Below are positions 11,679 to 22,445 of a stretch of 64,000 nucleotides of DNA, piece after piece. The stretch lies in contig CM026428.1 of NCBI GenBank assembly GCA_014871385.1, positions 11,236,815 through 11,300,814 on the forward strand, in the 5' to 3' direction. The first letter of the stretch is position 1; each line of letters begins with the position of its first letter. Both the position numbers and the translations under genes were made by a program. The notes under the pieces were generated by a model that saw nothing but the letters and a program-made list of their open reading frames with translations, had not been told where the DNA came from and did no database searches. The stretch comes from Ceratodon purpureus (Eukaryota > Streptophyta > Bryopsida > Pseudoditrichales > Ditrichaceae).

Positions 11679-11773
11679 AAGAGAAAACACCGTTCCAGTA
11701 TGGGAGTACCATGGGAAGTCTCTGCGGAACTCTACAAGTTCCCTCTCCAAGTAAACTCAGTGCAACGGACTAA

Positions 11774-11845
11774 GATCAGAGGACATGGAGATTGAGACCA
11801 ACAGCCTGCAGGCCGGAAGGCTCAATCTGCCACTATCCTCTGATC
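11774..11845. repeat. Inverted-repeat foldback 5 (candidate MIRNA-type hairpin)
   Basis: The arms 11774-11796 and 11821-11845 pair through GATCAGAGGA at the base and AGATTGAG at the top, with a short asymmetric internal loop and a 24-base terminal loop. A direct repeat flanks it (11711-11736 and 11864-11890, sharing TCTCTGCGGAACTCTACA), so a larger duplicated unit may surround the hairpin. Confidence 0.5.
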
Positions 11846-11899
11846 ATAATCCCATGGCACTATATGGGAAGTTCTCTGCGGAACTCTACAGGATACCTC

Positions 11900-13852
11900 C
11901 AAGGCGCTTGATTGTGAAGACATGAGTAGCTAAAAGAGGAAACGAGCAGCTCCAAGTTCCAACTGTGTGAGGATAGCAAGAAGGTTCACATAAGGCTCGC
12001 TTGCTTTCTCTCTTGCTGCGTCCCCTTTTATGGCCAGCTCCTACAAGGTTTCTTACCCGCCCCAGAACCTGCTTGGGAGAGTACCAACCTGGTCCACCGC
12101 AAAGATCCTTAAAGATCCAGCGTAACTTGCTGCGAGGAAGTCAGTCTGATCCACCACCTACTCATGTCATCGTGCCACTCGCACATGGGTCAAGAGCCCA
12201 TCGCTTGCTTTTCCACTTCCACACAGACAGACTGATGAACACACACATAATTGTGATTGCGACGTCTCACCCATCCGCGACCAGTGGACAAGAAGATTGG
12301 AGCTGAAATGCATTATCGTGTGTGTACTACACCACTAAGATATATATTCTCATTAGATGAATGCATGCAGCCGCGAAATTATTCAATAGAAGAAATTAAA
12401 ACTGATCCAAATCTACAATGTCTCTAGACTAACTGATTCAAATCTAGAATGTCTTCAGACTAACCTTCACCGGTGGACATTTCAAACGGTTTGAACACCA
12501 TTGACGAGGGCATTCGTCTAAGTCCACTTTAATTGGATACCAACACCTCGTTGTGAGAGGCTCACAGAATAATCCTTGAGCTTGCTAGCATCATCTGATT
12601 GTTTTGCAAAAGTTGGCAAGTGGACAGAATCATGTTTCAGTGGGAGACGTAAGTAAGTTGGCCCATGGGTGTGAAGAAAGGATTCAAGTGGGTGAGTGAG
12701 ATGTCGCTCTCACTGCAATGAATTGCGAGCAAAGTGAGTTGACAGACTGTGGAGAAATCCTTACAACTCACAAGCGTGGCCTCAGTTTCCAAATTATCAG
12801 TCTGGACCCATGTGCAGTACTTGACCGAGTGCACGATCATAACTGACCAGCGGAAAGGCCTCGCATAAGTTACTGGTGTTTTAGTAACACCTGGGTACTG
12901 TAACATATTACGTAATTTAATGAGTAATTATTGATATAAAATGTACATTAAAAATCAGAAGTAGAAATTATGAGCTTCACCTGTTTACATAGTATCTATA
13001 TGCTATAACTCTAGTTTTATTTTGTTCAAAGCCCTCTTTTGCTTTTAGAAATTTGTAGTAATTTATCACCTAAATTTTAGATTTAGAATTTTGATAATAC
13101 AGACATGACCACATTCTTAGGTCAATTTATTAGTGTACATTTTCAGGATAACTTCAATCATCGAATGTTATTTTACCATCAGACCATATGGCTAGCTTGC
13201 TTATAAATGAGTATTACAGTAGAAATAGGAAATTCAATATTCATTAGGGCTCGAAACAAAAATAGAGTACATTTTTTTAATGCTGATATTTTGCTATTTT
13301 TAAGCCATTTGGACATGTTTATTTTTAGAGCTTTTCAAAATATTCAAATATCAAACAAAATTTTTTATAAAGAATTCCACTAAGTTATTTAATTTTTTTA
13401 AACTTTCAAGACCCAAGTTGTCAGTGTGGGGGGGAGAAACTTGGTCTCCAATTGCATCCAAACATTTTGGCCCCAAAATAGTGTCACTTAGGGTGGCACG
13501 TAGGATAACTTGAATTTCTAGTTGTGCACTAGTATAAAACCCTCTTGGGCTTGATTTGTAAAAATTGAGGGATTCTATTGTATGGTCAAAATTTAGAGGA
13601 ATTTGGGTTGTATGTCAATTTATTTTTTTGATGTAATAGTCTTGCTTTAGTTACTCCAACTCTTCAAAAGCTCACAATTTGGTGATGTGATACTCAATGT
13701 GGAGAATCCTTTAGAAGTCAAAAATTGAAAGATTGATTCAGATGTGATTTCGTATTCAGGATCTATATTCGAAGAGAATCTGGAGAAGAAAAGGACACTT
13801 ATATATGAGACAGATAGAAAATTGACAGTTTCGTTATATGAAGGCCTAGTAC
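11900..13852. other. Gene-free DNA between the foldback cluster and the candidate CACTA end
   Basis: Short ORFs (12001-12306 +, 12637-12906 -, 13647-13964 -) show no recognisable domain. The right half is AT-rich. A run of eight G lies near 13427. No repeat structure was noted. Confidence 0.4.
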
Positions 13853-13876
13853 CACTAGTAGAAATCCCGGTCCGGG
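13853..13876. mobile_element. Candidate left terminus of a CACTA-type transposon
   Basis: The string CACTAGTAGAAATCCCGGTC has the form of plant CACTA terminal repeats (CACTA, then a TAGAAA block). It is preceded by the trinucleotide TAC, a possible 3-bp target duplication. The accessory ORFs and TNP2-type transposase lie to its right, consistent with an element end. No inverted partner was found in the window, so the other end may lie outside. Confidence 0.4.
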
Positions 13877-15157
13877 ATGATGAGCAGGCGATTTCGATTT
13901 GGTCCCATATGACAAGAAAATGGCGCCAGGGAGATTTAGGGCACAATGTTGACTCACGTGGCAATTGTCGTCCATGGTGACTCAGTCATTTCGGACAAAT
14001 AGTCAATTCACTCATCATAATGGACTGCACCGTCATGTGCACAATTCAAAACTCGTAGATTTTTGTGATATGTTCATCCTAGCCGCATTAACAAATCTAT
14101 TAGTAATTATTGGGACATGTTCTGCTCATATTGATTTTTATAACTTCCACAGAATATAGATTTTACACGGTTTGCGGAGTTGTCAACATTTTCACGTGGG
14201 AACTGGTTCAGGTGATTGTTTCTATAGTGCTTCATCTTAGAAATAAATGATAAATTTTTTGATAACCAGTTAGTTCATTTGCCACAACAATACATGTTCA
14301 CCACAATTCAGACCAATGTTAACACCAATTCCCACCTACAGCACCAGAAGTTGCAACCTCGTAAACTCAAAATACACTTAGCATCAAGGAATTCTTTGTA
14401 AACTTTCAGTTTTATTGGAACTAAATACTCAACGTCAGAACATATCCACAAGCTGTATCCTAAACTTAAGAGCTGGAAGAACAAATTACAACAGCCTAAC
14501 CAAAAGCAGAATATCGAAAAATGTGAACTAGAATATCGAGCTCAACCAGGATACACTTAGAGCAACTTCCAGGTCGAGAATGAGAAACAATAAAGAAAAC
14601 AATCCACTCTATTTTCTGCGACCGCTTTCACTGGGTAAGAGGAGAGAGACATAGATAGGTGTTCATAGTGTGGGCGAGAAAGATGCTAGCTTTGACCAAG
14701 CATAGCAGGAGCGATTCCACACTCTATCTCTCTCACAGCCTAGGCAACTCTCCATGTTACCGCACCCGGAACAACTTCAATACAACGATAGATCACCTAT
14801 TTTCAAACTGCATATTAACCACAGATCACACATCCAACCAGTACACATTCTCAAAGTACAAATCAGGGATACATAGTTATCAATTTTAAAATGGCGTTTC
14901 AGATTATCCTGGCCCTTGATCAATGACTGTAAACTCCCAAAATGTTGCATTTAAACGTCTCCCTATCCGGTATCAGCGGATCAAAACCAAAATAAAAACG
15001 TCTTCAAAACTGATAGTCTTCAAAAACTGATTCAATACTGATCGTCTTCAAAACCTTAGAGCTATCTCATTGAATATCGTGCATACTATGAACTACTCCC
15101 TGTAGGTGTAAGATATTGAGAGTATAATCACAAAGCTTGTACCAGACGCAGTACCAC
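13877..15157. other. Subterminal gene-free region of the putative CACTA element
   Basis: No supported gene. Short ORFs at 13965-14159 and 14659-14889 (+) are not recognised. This region could contain subterminal transposase-binding repeats, but I did not identify a clear repeated motif. Confidence 0.35.
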
Positions 15158-15832
15158 TTAGTCTCGAGGAGGAGGGGAATACATTTGAGAATCAGAGTCT
15201 TCACCATTTGAACTTTTCTCACCGCGATCACTCTTGGTAGAGTTCTGGATTGTCACGTTCGCCAACATAAAGAGCAAATTGGAGGCAACGTCTTCACTAC
15301 CTCCAACTCCCCCAACCGCTCCATTGACCTCAGGTTCCGGAGCATTCCTTTCCAGCAGCTCCTCGGCCATGTCCGCCAACACCAGATCATCGAGAGTCAA
15401 CTCCTCCAACGCTTCGACCACGCACGGTGAGGCAATCGCAGTGGCACATATTGAGCAACTTGGAGCGCTGCCACAGCTCGTTGCTCCGTCTTGATCGACC
15501 ATCGCCCCCTGCGAAACAACCTCTGAACACCATGAAGACCCTTTCGTCCAACACAAGGAAAGAGGGGACGAGTCTAGAACAGACGTAGCATCAGTGTACT
15601 CGTCAACGACGATAGGATTAGCCGCTGAGCTCCCAATCGCCTGTACAGGTGTATGATAATGTGCCAAATACTCTGCAAATGTGAAGTTCGCGGCACTGCC
15701 CAACATGCGAATCTCGCGATTGCACTGCTCTGTTAGGACATAGTTATCAGAATTCTCTAGGAGACGTCCAAGGTGAGGCAAATCCGGCAGCCATGGTTTA
15801 AGAACTTCACCACCTACGGCACCTCGACGCAT
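15158..15832 (-). CDS. Transposon-associated hypothetical protein, W-L-P family, member 1
   Basis: This 224-residue ORF starts at an ATG. I do not recognise its function. Residues ~10-75 align with the ORF at 16912-17421: K-P-W-L-P-D-L-P-H-L against K-R-W-L-P-N-V-P-H-L, then T-E-Q-C against T-E-K-C, F-x-E-Y/F-L, and A-A-N-P-I with a following D-E and D-x-T-S. The rest is acidic and Ser-rich, with Cys-containing patches and a low-complexity end rich in Asp, Ser and Pro. It lies distal to the CACTA transposase on the same strand, so it is probably an accessory gene of that element. Upstream exons are possible. Confidence 0.55.
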   Translation of the reverse strand: MRRGAVGGEVLKPWLPDLPHLGRLLENSDNYVLTEQCNREIRMLGSAANFTFAEYLAHYHTPVQAIGSSAANPIVVDEYTDATSVLDSSPLSLCWTKGSSWCSEVVSQGAMVDQDGATSCGSAPSCSICATAIASPCVVEALEELTLDDLVLADMAEELLERNAPEPEVNGAVGGVGGSEDVASNLLFMLANVTIQNSTKSDRGEKSSNGEDSDSQMYSPPPRD

Positions 15833-16911
15833 AAAGAGTCAAGACCAACCCCATCCATGCTAGCAGTGCCCCTTTTTCCGAATCCATTTCTACGTACAAG
15901 CTACCTTACTGAAAACCCCGCAGCAACAGCAAACTCCCAAAATCTAACTCCACAAAACACATAACTCCCAACCCCACTGGATTTCTCTATTAGTTGGCTA
16001 CTAATACACCTGACTCCCACATTCTATGCGAAGTAGCACAAAAAAAATTAGGTCAGCATTCATAACCTTTGTCGTCCTGCATCTCCCAGAACCATCAGAA
16101 GCCGCCCTTGATTACCCCAAGATGTCCAATCCCCATATTCGGGTTAATAGCATACAATGATCGGCAACAAAGAAGACGTCAAACTCAAAGTCAGGAGAAA
16201 TCCTAGCTTGGCGTGGTACAATGATCAAAGAAGACAACACAGATAATAGATAAGCTAACATCCCATCATTGTCTCGACAACCTCCACAGACTATTTGACG
16301 ACACAAACTCATCGACTATGACATAAACGAGGCAGTAATCAACACATTGGATACGTTTTAGTAATCCATTACATTCTCACAAAGGGTTATCTGGAACACT
16401 ACATCATTACGCTTTCCCTGCAAGGTAATTATACAACAGGACTGTGAAGACCAAACCACACCTTCACAGCTATGTGTTCACAGAGTATGCATCGAAATTC
16501 TACAACCAACAACAAAAAAATTTAAACAACATCAGTTGCTCTGTCAGTGTGTAAATCCGGATAAAGCGTTATCTCTGTTCTTGTATGTGGTCAGTCTCTA
16601 TGTAACAAAAATGTGACTGTGTGCTGAACGTCTCGGAATTGGAATAGAAATTCAATGCTCGAGCTATTGTAATATTTCTAACATAGTAATGAACGTAAAA
16701 CTCTGAAATCCCTCCACTCTCATACGGCGTCCTCAGAACAATATCAATCACGTCGCTGCAGCACCACTATGTAGGAAACAGTACGTGAAAACCCAAAAAA
16801 GATGACTCTTCCATCCTGCCGCAGAAAACCGAAATAGTCCCAAAAAAAAATTCTGCAAACACTGAACAGTGCGTTCCTCACAACTTCCTCTGAACACGGT
16901 GGAAACAAGTT
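15833..16911. other. Spacer between two paralogous accessory ORFs
   Basis: No supported gene. It probably contains the promoter of the 15158-15832 ORF or an intron of a larger minus-strand transcript. AT-rich, with no obvious repeats. Confidence 0.35.
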
Positions 16912-17421
16912 TTACTCGCACGAACAGTACTCCACGCTCTCCGCCACATCACAGACGCAGTGGTCTCCGCTGTGTCCTCCATCCTCGACGCTTCCACTCT
17001 CCGCGCCTCCTTGAACAGTGGTGGTCACCCCATCGGATGCATCGGACATAGATAGTCCGACATCAAGGCTTCGGCGATCAGACCCAATGTCCGAGCTACT
17101 GTAGTTCGTTGCAGAAAGGTCGGAGGTGTCATCGGAAGATTCATCAAGGTTGATTGGATTTGCTGCGCAAAAACCTCGAGTCTCCCCTGGTACGTCCAAG
17201 TGCCGCAGAAATTCGTCATATGTGTATCCGGCTACACGTCCAAGATACACCACCTCCTGGTAGCATTTCTCTGTGAATGGAAACGCGTTAGAAATTCGAA
17301 CAAGGTTGGCAAGGTGAGGGACATTTGGGAGCCAACGCTTCTTCGCCCATCTGTCCTTCGCGTTCCGATTGAAGAAAACGACGGACATCCATGCCAGTAG
17401 ACACCCTTTCTCAATGTCCAT
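16912..17421 (-). CDS. Transposon-associated hypothetical protein, W-L-P family, member 2
   Basis: This is a 169-residue ORF from the ATG at 17421. The frame stays open 180 bases further upstream, but that part shows no conservation with the paralogue. Residues ~30-105 are homologous to the 15158-15832 product: conserved W-L-P, P-H-L, T-E-K-C, Y-D-E-F-L and C-A-A-N-P-I-N-L-D-E. The C-terminal half is Ser/Asp/Glu-rich and ends Y-C-S-C-E. Two neighbouring paralogues on one strand imply a local duplication. Function is unknown. Confidence 0.5.
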   Translation of the reverse strand: MDIEKGCLLAWMSVVFFNRNAKDRWAKKRWLPNVPHLANLVRISNAFPFTEKCYQEVVYLGRVAGYTYDEFLRHLDVPGETRGFCAANPINLDESSDDTSDLSATNYSSSDIGSDRRSLDVGLSMSDASDGVTTTVQGGAESGSVEDGGHSGDHCVCDVAESVEYCSCE

Positions 17422-20400
17422 ATTGTGAGAAATCCGTGTGCACCGACTTTCGAATAGAGAGTGAATACAAAATGAAAACTCACACCTACTATGCAACACA
17501 AAATGGGAATCCTCTGCAGGCCACATTGGCAATGTGTTCTGAGAGAGATGATCATGGAGACGCAAGGCATGAATTGACAACCCCGACTGCGGACAGGACA
17601 ACTCCGAAAGACATCATGCCAGGCGAAATGGGCAACTAAGTACCATGATTTCTTTTGCCACCATTTTGCCACATAGATGTCAAGTCGTCTGTCCAATCTG
17701 GCCCTTAACCGCGCGTCACAGTCTCACTCGTTACTGATAACCGTGGCTCCCACTCATAACATTGACATATGTAGAAACCAGCCAGTAAGTGGAGAATAAC
17801 TAAAAAAAAAATTGAATACTTGTAGACCAACACAGAATTGTCGTTTGAATGTACATTATACTGTCGCCTGATACTGCTCCTCGGATTTCCATGAACAACA
17901 TGTTCAGTCAGCGATCACATTCCTCAAATGGAGCAATACATTTCCACATCATTTTTTTCGGAGAAGAAATATAACCATAACCTGAGAGATAAAACCAGCA
18001 ATACAATCGACTGTTTTCAACATCATACCATTTGTATTTTGGGAAAAAAAAAAAAAAAAAAAGGCGACTCCTGCCACTCCGTCTCTCGACGAGAACTGTG
18101 AAATTCATATTAATGAAGATGATCCGGATCACTTTAATAAACTAACACATGCTGTGTATAAAACGTACAGACACTCCTCTTCGAGTTCGTTTGTTGAATG
18201 TTTATCTTGTTACAAGAAGAGCCTTATATACACTAAGCTTGTTCTTTTTCTCAGCCAGAGTGGGAGAAGCAGCGAAGGGAATCATGACATCTTGTAATTG
18301 AACTATCCTGTACCCTGCATCCACAGTCCATGGTTGAATAGCTTCTCCTTCATAGATGCAATCACTGGAGCAGAAGTACTATCCTTCGTCATTCCAATGT
18401 ACATAGGCTGAAAACATGTCCAGGTTCTACGGACAGAAGCTGATAATCCATGCAAATACCACTCAGGATCTTGTACCATACCTTTCCAGATGATGTAGGT
18501 GAAGGTGTTCCCAGAAGCAAGTTCTGCCCCTGTATGAAATTGAGGCCCGAAGGTTTGATGTCATCTGTAACAAGTTACAACCGTGGTAGTCTCACAAATT
18601 CTTGTGGAATGGTGTTCAACCCTCATGACGTACATGAAATGGTTTCAAAAAAGCTCCTATCAAATGTGATGCAAGGAGACGAGCAACCACCATCCCATAT
18701 CTAGAAATCATTCTTGAGAAAGAATCTTGATGAGAAGACTAGGCTAGCCGTTGCCTTTCTGAGAAGCAGCTGTACAACCAAAGTCGCTCGAAGGTGCATC
18801 ATAGTTGAGAAACTGAGATGCTAGTCGGCCATTGATTATCACCCTCTTCCTTCGTGAACAAAAAGCTCAATGCTGACCTTCAATCCAGAGACATGGATAA
18901 CAACGGGTTAACAACTGAGAGATCAATAGTCCACCAGGATACCCTCATCTAAAACACATGATTGTTGAATCAATGAAAAAGTAAGAGTGTAATTGGAAAA
19001 CAGTATGCTCCACAGGCACACTTAAGGATAAAAACTTGGAGACTTACAAGGTTATGTGTGTCCACTCTCATGAGTATCCAAGTGTAGTAAGTAGCGACAT
19101 GAAGAAATACAAAAAGAACACAGTTTAAAAAGTTGAAAGTAGTACGAAAACACTCACCAGAAGTATCTTGGGGCGCTGAGAATAATGAGCCGGAGCATGA
19201 TGCGAACAAACTTCGTTAACGCCACATACACAACAGCAGACCGACGCTCCTGGAGAGCAATCAAGTTGACCATGCACACTTTGATGCCCACCATTTTGCT
19301 GCTACGTGCTGTCTAGACCTTTTTAGTCTGCATCAATATGAGCCCCCCTCAATTGAATGCAAGAATACCAGAGTGTGTAGGTTATTATGTTATAACCCCC
19401 GCATTGGGAAGGATCGACGGCAAACAAAAGACTTGTCATCAACTTGTTCATACTCCTTGACTGCCTTAAGTGTGTTAGGGATTACTCAATCACTCAAAAA
19501 TGTTAAAAACGAATGTCTCAAAAACTCTCACGGAATTGATTGAGAAATCAGATGGGTCATGAACTGATGTTCAACAACTGGACATGCGTAGGCGCATATC
19601 AGAAGTAGATTGGACCCGAAATAAGATCTGTAGCACAAAACCTCTGACCCTAAATGGAGGCATCTTCTCGATGTGCTGGGAAAAACAGAGTACTCCAGTT
19701 AAGCAACCAAAAAATCTTGTAAATTGTACAAATCAAGCAGTAGGCGGATGAAGAATTGGTGCTTGAAGCTACCTCAAAGCAAAAGCTTCAATAAATTGTC
19801 GCCGAGAACCAGCCTTCGTAGAGCTACACTGTGTGAAGAGATGAACACGAATCTAGTCAAGAAATAGAGGAAGCCTCTACTAAGCTCCGGTAAGGTGGGT
19901 CCAGAAGGAAGCTTTTACAATGAAACGGCATAGAAGACCCGTCATCAATCTGAAAAAAACGAAACTGCTAAGCTAGAACGTCAAGGTCCGCAACTCCTAG
20001 AGGACTTTGCAGCTATTGACCGACTTCACGTTGAGGATGACACCACGACACTTTAGCCGAAAACTATGTCCCTGCTTCTCACCACAGCACCAGAATGTCT
20101 CCAAACTCACTCCCAGTGCACAAAAACCATCCTAAGTGCGATTCAAAAACTCCCACACGAAAACAAACAAGCGCCAAACCAATCCCAAAAGCCCTCTCTC
20201 AGACGATGCCACCAACACAGTGACACACCTACAACTCTTCGCAATATTGTACCACAACAGAGGCCACGGACAGGGACACGGACACTCGAGTCTACAGTGC
20301 ACCCATGCAACTTATAAAAAAAACTAATAAAATACGTCAACGTCCAATACTCCTGGCACAAGTGGACACCGGCGAGGAGTTCCAAGCTAGTTAACAGAAT

Positions 20401-20833
20401 GGGTCGCAAACGTCATATCACCTCGAGATCACAACCGTGACAAGAGTGACCTCTGTGTCACTTCCAGTATGTACTTCCAAGTTTCACCTTTCCTAGACAC
20501 ATGAGAGGAAAACGAAGCACCTAAGCTATATCCACGGCTACGTGTTTTTAGGAAATTTGGAGAGAAAACATAGAATGAGTAAAAAAAACTTGTTTCCAGC
20601 AGTGCATAATCAGAAGTCGGTATTTAAAACACTGGAAGAAGAATCGGTAAGGTATATTTCCGTGCGCCATAGGAAAATCCAGAATTACATGAATTTCTTC
20701 TGAGACTGGCTATATCTTGAGAGAATCACTACAAAATCACATAGTTCCGACCTGGATTGTTCGGAGGCAAATAGTCGTGTGGATAACCAATACCAGAACA
20801 GCGCTGTCTGCCAATCATCAGACTCAGTCGGTG
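17422..20833. other. Gene-poor interval within the left arm of the CACTA-like element
   Basis: It has a run of 19 A (18044-18062) and scattered short ORFs without recognisable domains (for example 18450-18704 +, 18970-19209 -, 20066-20317 +). It may hold introns or minor exons of minus-strand transcripts. I can support no coding exon. Confidence 0.35.
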
Positions 20834-21343
20834 TTACTTATTCTGCTTCCGGCCAGGACTATCGCTTTCCTCGACTGGAGCATCTCCTTCAATCTTCCGC
20901 GAAGTAACCACCTCCAATTTCGCTTTCTTCGACTTCCAAACTGGCCATTCCGCTGTAGTGACATTTTGTCTGCGACGCTCCTTCGTGTCGGAAGAGTCAG
21001 AGTCACTTGGTGAACCTGGTGCGGTTTGACGTATCTTCCTCTTGAACGAAGGAGCTCTTACCCTAGGTCCTTTCAGCCCTCTACGAGGCTTCGATTTTTC
21101 CCCAGAAGATCCTCGACGTGGTTCACCACTCTGGACATGCATGACGGTAGAAGGGGTATCTCCACTGTTGAAACTCGACACTGTTGTCCTGAGATTGGGA
21201 ATGCTGTCATCTTCCGATACTAGCCTTTTCCCTCGCCTGTCACTCCCCTGGTATGTACTGGCCACATCTTGGCGACGCTCCTCTAAAGGTTGTGTTTCCC
21301 TGTCTACATTGTCTTTCAGCTTTCTCTCTTCCTCGGTAGCCAT
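20834..21343 (-). CDS. Basic, disordered hypothetical protein with nuclear-localisation-like patches
   Basis: This is a 169-residue ORF from the ATG at 21343; an in-frame stop lies just upstream. It is rich in Arg, Lys, Ser and Asp. Basic patches include K-P-R-R-G-L-K-G-P-R-V-R, F-K-R-K-I-R and K-S-K-K-A-K, with an S-D-S-D-S-S-D-T run between them. No catalytic domain is visible. It is likely a nuclear accessory protein of the element, possibly DNA-binding. Its composition resembles the tail of the right-arm gene ending at 60,535, but I see no alignable homology. Confidence 0.45.
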   Translation of the reverse strand: MATEEERKLKDNVDRETQPLEERRQDVASTYQGSDRRGKRLVSEDDSIPNLRTTVSSFNSGDTPSTVMHVQSGEPRRGSSGEKSKPRRGLKGPRVRAPSFKRKIRQTAPGSPSDSDSSDTKERRRQNVTTAEWPVWKSKKAKLEVVTSRKIEGDAPVEESDSPGRKQNK

Positions 21344-21968
21344 AGAATTAGTTGACCCCTCCCTTCCCTCTCTTCACAGGAGTCGCTGGAGAACTAAACC
21401 AACAATTGAAAAACAAACTAATCCTTCGGCAAACTATATTCTATGAGACATTCCTCAATGAACCATATGGATGCAGGAGAGAAGGAAGATATTTCACAAA
21501 AATCATGGGAGAGAGGTTAGTACTTGTCACCTCTGAAACAGAGACTTCGAGAGTGCCTTTTGCGTGATACTCCAATGGCGGTAACTCCCAACTCTTAGTG
21601 AAGCATGCAGGAGTATAGAGCTCTGCATTGGAAACTAAATGATAAAAGTGTAAGATAACTCTAGTTTCGTGAAACCGTCCACTCTTTAAAAATTGAAAGG
21701 TATGCAATGGAAACTAAATTCCGAACTTCCCAACAGTGGTCATACGGCGCCACACATCAGCAGACGATAGTAATGTTGTCAACACATGGAGCTCCATTTA
21801 TAAAATAATTCAAGCATATGAACAGATTGTGCATGATTGCACGTATGTTTTCCATGCTCATTAAACTCAAATTCTGGAAAATCGAAACTTTTACAGCATC
21901 AGTAGAACAAATTATCAGTCATGTCAAGGCAGTGCACATAGTATACTGCCTTACAAATACGTTTCCCT
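21344..21968. other. Spacer between two left-arm ORFs
   Basis: No supported gene. It could be an intron joining the two flanking minus-strand ORFs into one transcript. A plausible donor (AGG|GTAGAT) lies near the end of the upstream ORF, but I found no convincing matching acceptor. Confidence 0.3.
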
Positions 21969-22445
21969 TCAACCCACGCTGACATCTACCCTACATCTAG
22001 TCCAGACACGGGCCAATTCAACAATTGGCGCATGACACTCTTCTCGGGCTTTCTGCTCCAGTGCTTCCACAGCCGCAAGTTCTTCTTCAGTTTTTTTTAT
22101 CATACCCCGCAAATGCTGAACTCGCTGAGTACCCCGCCACCACAGGTTAAATGATCTGTCCTTGTCCACTCGTGCGTTCATGACGTCTTGTAGCTGATTA
22201 CCCACTGATCTGTCCACATCCACTTGGGCTCGCCTAAAACGTGCCGTCTTGACCAAAACAAGTAGATTTGCCAAGACATCAAGTTTGGCATCGTAAGCCT
22301 CTTGTCTAATCCTGAAGTCTGATCTAAGTTGAGGGACATCTATAAAATCAACCTCGGCCCGTAAGTTTTGAAGCTCAAGTCTCGTGATCAGAGAACCCAT
22401 TTCGGCGTTCTCTAACTTCCTAACGCTATCAATCAGCTCGTCCAT
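21969..22445 (-). CDS. Coiled-coil hypothetical protein of the left arm
   Basis: This is a 158-residue ORF from the ATG at 22445. It is almost wholly helical and charged. A heptad-like region starts at M-D-E-L-I-D-S-V-R-K-L-E, and a second runs through M-I-K-K-T-E-E-E-L-A-A-V-E-A-L-E. This suggests a coiled-coil oligomerisation or scaffold protein. I do not recognise a family. It lies about 2.3 kb downstream of the transposase on the same strand. A coiled-coil is also found in the right-arm gene (57,650-58,160), which may mean a comparable role. Confidence 0.45.
   Translation of the reverse strand: MDELIDSVRKLENAEMGSLITRLELQNLRAEVDFIDVPQLRSDFRIRQEAYDAKLDVLANLLVLVKTARFRRAQVDVDRSVGNQLQDVMNARVDKDRSFNLWWRGTQRVQHLRGMIKKTEEELAAVEALEQKAREECHAPIVELARVWTRCRVDVSVG

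Noticed and set aside
12001-12306. Plus-strand ORF of 101 codons
   Set aside because: It has low-complexity Leu/Arg/Pro content, no domain and no supporting context.
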